Assembly (NCBI GenBank): GCA_044425555.1
Contig: JAWXVF010000081.1
Span: 1-11,713, forward strand
Source: JAWXVE01 sp044425555
GTDB taxonomy: Bacteria; Bacillota; Clostridia; Lachnospirales; Lachnospiraceae
Reading direction: 5' to 3'
Length of the DNA: 11,713 nucleotides
Shown: piece after piece, positions 6,988 through 11,713 of the stretch
How the letters are laid out: each line of letters begins with the position of its first letter
Numbering within the stretch: the stretch's first letter is position 1
Position numbers and translations under genes: made by a program
The notes under the pieces: generated by a model
What the model saw: the letters and a program-made list of their open reading frames with translations, nothing else
Database searches by the model: none
What the model was told of the DNA's origin: nothing

Positions 6988-8844
6988 TTAGTTTCGTCCA
7001 ATGACACGATAAGCTGGAACCTTTCCATCAGGCAATTCTCCTATTATCCCTTTTAAAGGTAAGCCACCTTCAATTTCTTCTATTTGAAATTCGTTAAAGT
7101 TCTTAACGTGGTCGTACACATCCTCGCTAATGTGGATAATATTATCATGGGTATCGCCCTTAGCGCTAGATTCTAGACGAGCGGCTGTATTTACGGTATC
7201 TCCAATGGCAGTAAAATCCATTCGCTTTTTAGAACCGATATTTCCAACAACTGCCGTTCCGCAATGGATTCCGATTCCAACAGATACGTTATGGTGATGA
7301 TTCTTTTTCACGTTTGCTTGAATTGGTTTTAGATTCTTTGCTATTTGTACAGCTGTTTCCACAGATAGTTTTATATAATCTTCTTGTGGTAAAGGTGCAC
7401 CCCAGAAGCACATGATAGCATCACCGATGAATTTATCTAAGGTACCACCATTGTCCATAATTGTTTGTGACATACTATCTAATAGTTCGTTGAGAATCTC
7501 AACCACAGTTTCAGGTGGGAATTTTTCAGACATAGGCGTAAAATTACGAACATCAATGAACATGACTGCCACATCGGTAGTGATGCCACCTAGCTTTAGA
7601 TTATCAACACCGTCTTCAAAGATTTGGTCAACGATTTCTGGTGCCACATATCGTTTAAACGTTGTTGTTACCCTAGCACGTTCTAGTCGATCCCTAAGAG
7701 CATTGATTACGATTAAAATGAGATAAAGAATAATACAACCTAAAGGAAGATAAAAAACGTCAACAAGATAACCAAGAGTATATAGTTGTTTGCAGAGCAA
7801 CACATAAACTCCTAAAGAAATCCCGAGAATTAGTCCACTATGTTGTAATTTCATATTCAGGGTGAAGAAAAATAACAAAAGAAAAGCTATCAATAAAAAC
7901 AAATTCTGAAGTAGTGGAGAAACATGATTGATAAATTGTTGATTCATAAGAGCTTCTAGTGAATTTGCTTGAAATTCTACTCCATACATATGATTCGTGT
8001 GATCAATTGCTGTATAAAAGTGATCTTGCAATCCAACTGTATAAGGTCCGATAAAGACTAACTTATTGGCAAACACACTGCTAGGTATTTCCCCAGATAG
8101 CACTTTGGACAGACTATATCCATCCGAGTATCCTCCAGATTTGGCAGTAAAAGGAACGTACCAATTATTGTCTGGTAACGCTCCAAGGGGAATTCCTTGA
8201 TTCTGGCAATACAATTGATACATGGCTAAGGCAAGAGAGGGAATCACTTCCCCTTCTTCATTCTCTATGGTAAGAATTCCATACCGTAAAATACCGTCTT
8301 GGTCTAAGGTACTATTAATATGAGCTAGCTTAGAAACGTCTTTTAAGGATGGAAAAGGGTAATTCATGGATAGAAGGGTAGAACTAGCAAGGAAAAAGTC
8401 ACCGTTATCTCCGTATACTAAAGCGGATCCATAATTTCCAGAACAAGCAAGGACAATATTATCCCAATTGCTTACAGCATTTATTAGAGATAAGTCGCTT
8501 GTAACATGAGATTCCCCTGTGAATAATACGTCAATGGCAATTGCCATAGGTGGTACATCGCTTTCGTTTAGTAGATTGATTAAGTCGGCATAAATCTCGC
8601 GGTCAAAAGGGAAACTCCCTAAGGTATCAATGGTTTCTCCATCAATACCAATAATGCAAATATCAGGATTTGTTATGCTAGTGGATTGATACAACATATC
8701 ATTCCACAATTGATTGCTGTCATAGAATACGTTGGACAGACGCAGTAATAATAGAGTGGTTGCTACTAAGAAACTCCATGTTAGTCTCTTGGTATGTTCA
8801 CTATAATCCCAAACTTTCTGCCAATAACTCCACAAGTTCTTCAT
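6988..8844 (-). CDS. CHASE2-sensor membrane adenylate cyclase (class III)
   Basis: Predicted to convert ATP to cAMP at the membrane in response to an unknown extracellular signal. The 618 residues begin with a membrane helix (about 21-38). An extracytoplasmic CHASE2 domain follows (about 42-300; DICIIGIDGETIDTLGSFPF is typical of its start), then a cluster of membrane segments (about 311-380) and a class III cyclase domain (about 420-585). Metal ligands are D431 (in FIDVRNF) and D475 (in KFIGDAIM). K471 and T545 occupy the purine-selecting positions in an adenylate-type combination, and N552 and R556 are the transition-state residues, so activity as an adenylate cyclase is expected. The start at 8844 has AAGGAG at 8851-8856 and lies inside the preceding HD-GYP gene (44-base overlap), implying translational coupling. 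It is the last gene of a three-gene operon and ends at the shared terminator. Guanylate activity cannot be wholly excluded. Confidence 0.93.
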   Translation of the reverse strand: MKNLWSYWQKVWDYSEHTKRLTWSFLVATTLLLLRLSNVFYDSNQLWNDMLYQSTSITNPDICIIGIDGETIDTLGSFPFDREIYADLINLLNESDVPPMAIAIDVLFTGESHVTSDLSLINAVSNWDNIVLACSGNYGSALVYGDNGDFFLASSTLLSMNYPFPSLKDVSKLAHINSTLDQDGILRYGILTIENEEGEVIPSLALAMYQLYCQNQGIPLGALPDNNWYVPFTAKSGGYSDGYSLSKVLSGEIPSSVFANKLVFIGPYTVGLQDHFYTAIDHTNHMYGVEFQANSLEALMNQQFINHVSPLLQNLFLLIAFLLLFFFTLNMKLQHSGLILGISLGVYVLLCKQLYTLGYLVDVFYLPLGCIILYLILIVINALRDRLERARVTTTFKRYVAPEIVDQIFEDGVDNLKLGGITTDVAVMFIDVRNFTPMSEKFPPETVVEILNELLDSMSQTIMDNGGTLDKFIGDAIMCFWGAPLPQEDYIKLSVETAVQIAKNLKPIQANVKKNHHHNVSVGIGIHCGTAVVGNIGSKKRMDFTAIGDTVNTAARLESSAKGDTHDNIIHISEDVYDHVKNFNEFQIEEIEGGLPLKGIIGELPDGKVPAYRVIGRN

Positions 8845-10303
8845 CTAATTCTCCTTTTTCCACTCTCTCTCGTAAAATTCCCATGGCTCGTTCTGGTGAC
8901 ATAGGATTTTTCTTCTTGTAAGGTCGATCTGTTGCAACCATGGCTTCGTAGGAATCTATGATTGTAATTAGTCGCACTGCTTTTGGTATTGAGTCTTCTT
9001 TTAGACCTAGTGGATAACCTGTTCCATTAAGTGCTTCATGGTGAGCAGATGCCCATGCTACTACATCTTGGTAGGTGTGAGAGAATTTAATCTGTTCTAG
9101 AAATTTCCTTGTTACTTTAACGTGATTTTCCATAGTTTTCCATTGTTCGGTAGTAAGATTTCCACGAGTTGCAGAGAGGGATGCGTACTCTTTGTCGGTA
9201 AGTAAATTTTCTTTTACACCACTTACGGAGTAGTATTTTACATTTTGTAGGGTTTCTAATGTTTCCCGTTCTTCTTTCTCTAGAAATCCTTTTGTATTGA
9301 TTCCCTTAATAAAAGATAAATTTTCTTTTAGTTCAGCAATTTTCTCTTTAGCAAAATCTTCAGTAAATTTTTTCTTGAAATAACAGATTTCGTAGGAAAG
9401 AATCATTTTTTCGATTCGACTTTCTACCGTTTCCATAGCGATATCTAAACGGGTTTCTCTGTTGAGTATTTCAGGAGGGGTGGTGATTTTTCCAATGTCA
9501 TGAAGACGTATACTCATAAGGAGTTGTTCTCGCTCGTTTGGTGTGAATTGTAGGGATTTATTTTCGTATTGAAGCCAATCTAAGAACGTGTTGGTAATTT
9601 TTACCATATTATTGGTGTGATTGGCATTAAATGGACTCATTTCATCAATGGCTGTGGCGAGAACCTCTACGAAAGAATACAATTGTTCTTTATTCTTCTG
9701 TGCATACTCTAAGTTTCGTAATACAATGCCTACTTGAGTACCAAATGATTCTAAAATGTCGTTATACCTCTCTGGAAAAGGTGCCACAGTTCCATTTTCC
9801 ATATAGTTAATCAATTGAATAACAGCAATGACTTCATTGAAATCGTTTTCAATAGGAAAGTTCAATACGGAAGTGGTTTTATAATTATTTTTCATATCAA
9901 AATTTTTCGTACCAGAAAAATCTAAGGCATCATCCTCACAGTTATAAACATCAGGAATATTAATGGTTTTTTTCACTATGGCACAATATGCGGAGGAGAA
10001 TTGTCTCTTCATAGGAACTAGTGACGAAGAGTTTGGTAATAGGGTTTCTTGATTGAAATTCATAAAAACACCCATAGATTTTGTTAGAATAATTTTAAAA
10101 TTCAAGCAATCATTGCCTAAGGTATCTTTGGACCTTAAGTATAAGGTGCCGCCGTCACAACCAGTATATTCTACTACAGTACGTAGCAGTCTTTCTAAGA
10201 GTTTGTCATTGTTGTGATCCATTCCAAAGGTGGCGTAGATATCTAGTAGAGCTTTGTCTAAATTGATTTGATTGTTTTGTTGTGACATGTTTTGTCGTGT
10301 CAT
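8801..10303 (-). CDS. GAF - HD-GYP cyclic dinucleotide phosphodiesterase
   Basis: Cytosolic two-domain signalling enzyme of 500 residues. The GAF domain (about 27-198) resembles the GAFs of cyclic-nucleotide phosphodiesterases and cyclases, with INIPDVY at 114-120, KTTSVLNFPI at 142-151 and VIQLIN at 161-166; its ligand is unknown. The HD-GYP domain (about 205-500) keeps the expected metal ligands: H229, H268-D269 in LHDIGKI, H394, H421-H422-E423 and D450. It also has an intact GYP at 429-431, so it is probably an active c-di-GMP hydrolase. About 95 extra residues, mostly helical and charged, lie between the HD pair and H394 (roughly 284-382). I recall a similar insertion in a GAF-HD-GYP subgroup of Proteobacteria. 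The start at 10303 is supported by AAGGAG (10311-10316) with a 7-base spacer. It follows the metallophosphoesterase by 28 bases and overlaps the cyclase downstream. Confidence 0.92.
   Translation of the reverse strand: MTRQNMSQQNNQINLDKALLDIYATFGMDHNNDKLLERLLRTVVEYTGCDGGTLYLRSKDTLGNDCLNFKIILTKSMGVFMNFNQETLLPNSSSLVPMKRQFSSAYCAIVKKTINIPDVYNCEDDALDFSGTKNFDMKNNYKTTSVLNFPIENDFNEVIAVIQLINYMENGTVAPFPERYNDILESFGTQVGIVLRNLEYAQKNKEQLYSFVEVLATAIDEMSPFNANHTNNMVKITNTFLDWLQYENKSLQFTPNEREQLLMSIRLHDIGKITTPPEILNRETRLDIAMETVESRIEKMILSYEICYFKKKFTEDFAKEKIAELKENLSFIKGINTKGFLEKEERETLETLQNVKYYSVSGVKENLLTDKEYASLSATRGNLTTEQWKTMENHVKVTRKFLEQIKFSHTYQDVVAWASAHHEALNGTGYPLGLKEDSIPKAVRLITIIDSYEAMVATDRPYKKKNPMSPERAMGILRERVEKGELDEELVELLAESLGL
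8851..8856 (-). promoter_or_regulatory. Ribosome binding site for the cyclase, inside the HD-GYP gene
   Basis: AAGGAG on the minus strand, 6 bases before ATG 8844. It lies within the last codons of the HD-GYP reading frame, which continues to 8801. This fixes the cyclase start and makes its translation dependent on, or coupled to, ribosomes finishing the upstream gene. Confidence 0.75.
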
Positions 10304-10331
10304 AAGAGGTCTCCTTATTATAATTTGTTTT

Positions 10332-11114
10332 TTAGAAATGAGTAATAGGTAAATCTTTTTGAAATCCTAAATTGCCATGATTCTCTAAGGTAAGTGTTCC
10401 TTTGTCATAGGAAAAAAGGTTATATCCACTAGATTCTTTCATATGTAAATATTGTTGTCCGCTATCTTGTCCTTGAAAAGAAAAGGAGTCTGCCGCATAA
10501 TAGGGAGTTTTATAAAAAATATCTTGAAAAAAGTAATGAGTATGTCCTGTGAGAAAAGCACTTATTTTATGACTTTGAAATAATGCTACAACTTTTGGTG
10601 AAATGGTAGCAGAAGGCATAGGGCTTTGATTCTGGATAAAATGATGATGAGTAAAAAGAAGATGAGATTTGTTGGGATGACGTTCTATTTGCTCTAGAAT
10701 CCAACTTCCTTGTTCCTCTGTAATTGTTCCAGAATTGCCGTTGGCACTATTTATGGAAATAATCTGTAAATCGGAAAATATTTCAGTGAATTGATGGATG
10801 GATTGCGACTCTTTAGAGAATACAACTTCCATTGTCGATATATTATCGTGATTTCCAACAGTAACGAATAAAGGCACCTTAGGAAAGAACTGTTGAAAAG
10901 ATTTTTTCACGTTCTCATAGTCGGAAATGCTGCCATTATGGCAAATATCTCCACAATGCAGGATGAATTCTAAGGGTTTGTCTAGGGTTTTGGAAAGTAC
11001 CTTTAGTTTTTGTTCTAGAGGAATCATAGAACATAAGGTATTGCTATAAATATCCTTGTTATTGTGTTGGTTTTGTAAGTGATGGGTGTCTGAAATTTGT
11101 AGAAAATAAATCAT
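10332..11114 (-). CDS. CpdA-like metallophosphoesterase (probable cyclic nucleotide phosphodiesterase)
   Basis: Calcineurin-like phosphoesterase of 260 residues, probably cytosolic. All the two-metal-site motifs are present in order: D9-T-H11 (in ISDTH), G55-D56, GNHD at 87-90, the THHH segment at 155-158 and GHTH at 190-193. The spacing and the GD, GNHD, HH, GHxH order fit class III cyclic nucleotide phosphodiesterases (CpdA/Rv0805 type). First position in an operon with an adenylate cyclase makes cAMP hydrolysis the leading guess. The same fold also cleaves other phosphoesters, so the substrate is inferred. The start at 11114 is chosen because AAAGGA (11121-11126) lies 6 bases upstream. The frame stays open to an ATG at 11198, but that ATG falls in the -10 element of the operon promoter, and the extra 28 residues resemble nothing in the family. 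Confidence 0.85.
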   Translation of the reverse strand: MIYFLQISDTHHLQNQHNNKDIYSNTLCSMIPLEQKLKVLSKTLDKPLEFILHCGDICHNGSISDYENVKKSFQQFFPKVPLFVTVGNHDNISTMEVVFSKESQSIHQFTEIFSDLQIISINSANGNSGTITEEQGSWILEQIERHPNKSHLLFTHHHFIQNQSPMPSATISPKVVALFQSHKISAFLTGHTHYFFQDIFYKTPYYAADSFSFQGQDSGQQYLHMKESSGYNLFSYDKGTLTLENHGNLGFQKDLPITHF

Positions 11115-11120
11115 ATCACT

Positions 11121-11126
11121 TCCTTT
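11121..11126 (-). promoter_or_regulatory. Ribosome binding site that sets the phosphoesterase start at 11114
   Basis: AAAGGA on the minus strand with a 6-base spacer to ATG 11114. The upstream in-frame ATG at 11198 has no comparable site and is not expected to be in the mRNA. Confidence 0.75.
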
Positions 11127-11193
11127 TGCGTTATTTGGAATGATGAGTTTCGTAGTAAAATAAATAATAGAAGTTATTCTTTGTTTTTTAATT

Positions 11194-11222
11194 ATCATAT
11201 AACAGAAAATCTATCTTGTCTA
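11194..11222 (-). promoter_or_regulatory. Sigma-A type promoter of the cyclic-nucleotide operon
   Basis: Reading the minus strand, TAGACA (complement of 11217-11222) and TATGAT (complement of 11194-11199) are separated by exactly 17 bases, each one mismatch from consensus. Transcription would start near 11187, leaving a leader of about 70 bases before ATG 11114. A second TTGACA lies upstream (complement of 11257-11262) but has no good -10 at 17 bases. Confidence 0.65.
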
Positions 11223-11231
11223 GGAAAATTG

Positions 11232-11245
11232 TATAATTAATTATA
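11232..11245. repeat. 14-bp perfect palindrome upstream of the operon promoter
   Basis: TATAATTAATTATA is a perfect palindrome centred about 22 bases upstream of the -35 element of the minus-strand promoter. The position suits an activator site or UP element, but such A+T-rich palindromes also arise by chance in this background. Confidence 0.35.
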
Positions 11246-11337
11246 AGTCAGGAGATTGTCAAGGGAAATTTGGTTCTTTCCTAAGTTAGTAGGTTTTCTT
11301 TAACTCGCAAATCCCCTTGCTTTTTTGAATCCCCATC

Positions 11338-11384
11338 TTGTTCCTACTAAAAAAGTATGTTATGATGAAAGAAAGCATACTTTT
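11338..11384 (+). promoter_or_regulatory. Candidate promoter overlapped by an inverted repeat
   Basis: TATGAT (11361-11366) has a weak TTGTTC (11338-11343) 17 bases upstream. A 9-bp perfect inverted repeat, AAAAGTATG (11351-11359) and CATACTTTT (11376-11384), encloses the -10 element. It may be the old promoter and operator of the decayed nuclease gene that starts at 11396. On the other hand the arms may simply form a hairpin. Apart from this site and the palindrome, the 11223-11395 gap shows nothing clear. Confidence 0.35.
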
Positions 11385-11395
11385 CTAAGGAAAAC

Positions 11396-11713
11396 ATGGG
11401 AAAAGAAGAGTCTAACATTCTATTGAAATGATATGAAATATCGTTTCATCCTGACAGATTTGTCTGAATAACACTCACTTATGCAATTAGGAATGACCTA
11501 GCAGAATTGATTGGTAAAGAGGAGTGAACAGAAACCTCTTTGCGATATTTGTATACTTATCCCTATATGAACATCAATCTACATGGAATGGAAATATGCC
11601 TTTACGGAATTTGCTATATATTGCCAATTTATATGCTAGTATGATTGCACATAAGAACATATATGGAAGTAAAGTGATAGAATTACCTAATCCACACTTT
11701 GTAGTATTTTACA
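11396..11713 (+). pseudogene. Decayed Rpn / PD-(D/E)XK nuclease (transposase-like) gene, cut by the window edge
   Basis: From 11518 to the window end, one frame is open and reads the conserved core of Rpn-type recombination-promoting nucleases, EHQSTWNGNMPLRNLLYI, then a NIYGSKVIELPNPHFVVFY-like segment (EHQST at 11569-11583). The family's upstream element (here YAIRNDLAELIG) is found in another frame, after an ATG at 11396 reading MGKEES. That frame is broken by stops at 11429, 11465 and 11525. About 70 residues normally found between the N-terminus and this element seem to be missing. The 5' half thus carries stops, an internal deletion and a frameshift near 11516-11524. Family members are DNA endonucleases often annotated as transposases and present in many copies in Clostridia. 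The 3' end lies outside the window, so its state is unknown. Recognition is from memory of the family's motifs. Confidence 0.6.

Noticed and set aside
6837..7028. Minus-strand frame of 63 codons running over the end of the cyclase gene
   Set aside because: It spans the shared terminator and the 3' end of the cyclase coding region in another frame and lacks a ribosome binding site.
7412..7726. Plus-strand frame of 104 codons
   Set aside because: It is antisense to the catalytic core of the adenylate cyclase, which is strongly supported by its metal and substrate residues.
1..11713. CRISPR array, tRNA, rRNA or known riboswitch
   Set aside because: Read through both strands for regularly spaced repeats, cloverleaf features and familiar aptamer cores, including c-di-GMP types near the HD-GYP operon. 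None was seen by eye; a covariance-model search would settle it.

Overview
The window is AT-rich, with strong AAGGAG-type ribosome binding sites, closely packed genes and short hairpin-plus-T-run terminators. This points to a low-GC Gram-positive bacterium. Protein style (soluble VirD4-like ATPases, an Rpn-like nuclease relic) suggests Clostridia, probably Lachnospiraceae or a relative; the family-level placement is inference.

Left half (about 60-6981, plus strand): a terminator at 60-93 isolates a two-gene unit. Gene 1 (181-4101) encodes a soluble protein of about 1306 residues. It has an unrecognised N-terminal region, a decayed AAA+ module, two intact CbxX/SpoVK-type AAA+ modules and a C-terminal FtsH-type (M41) zinc peptidase domain. 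Gene 2 (4134-6632) starts 32 bases later behind a strong ribosome binding site. It encodes two complete soluble VirD4/TraG-like ATPase modules fused head to tail. No relaxase, VirB4, mating-pore or membrane protein is present, so this does not look like a conjugation operon. The pair looks like a self-contained machine: an unfoldase-protease plus a HerA/FtsK-superfamily pump. I know of no described function for the pair, and it is the best candidate here for an uncharacterised system.

Middle (6633-6987): about 315 bases without a convincing gene, ending in a bidirectional terminator (6949-6981) shared by the two converging transcription units.

Right half (6988-11222, minus strand): a cyclic-nucleotide signalling operon. 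A good promoter (11194-11222) drives a CpdA-like metallophosphoesterase (10332-11114), then a GAF-HD-GYP phosphodiesterase (8801-10303), then a membrane CHASE2 sensor-adenylate cyclase (6988-8844) whose start overlaps the previous gene by 44 bases. One transcript would thus carry predicted enzymes for making cAMP, degrading cAMP and degrading a cyclic dinucleotide.

Right edge (11223-11713): an intergenic stretch with a palindrome and a hairpin-overlapped promoter candidate, then a decayed Rpn/PD-(D/E)XK nuclease (transposase-like) gene that runs off the window.
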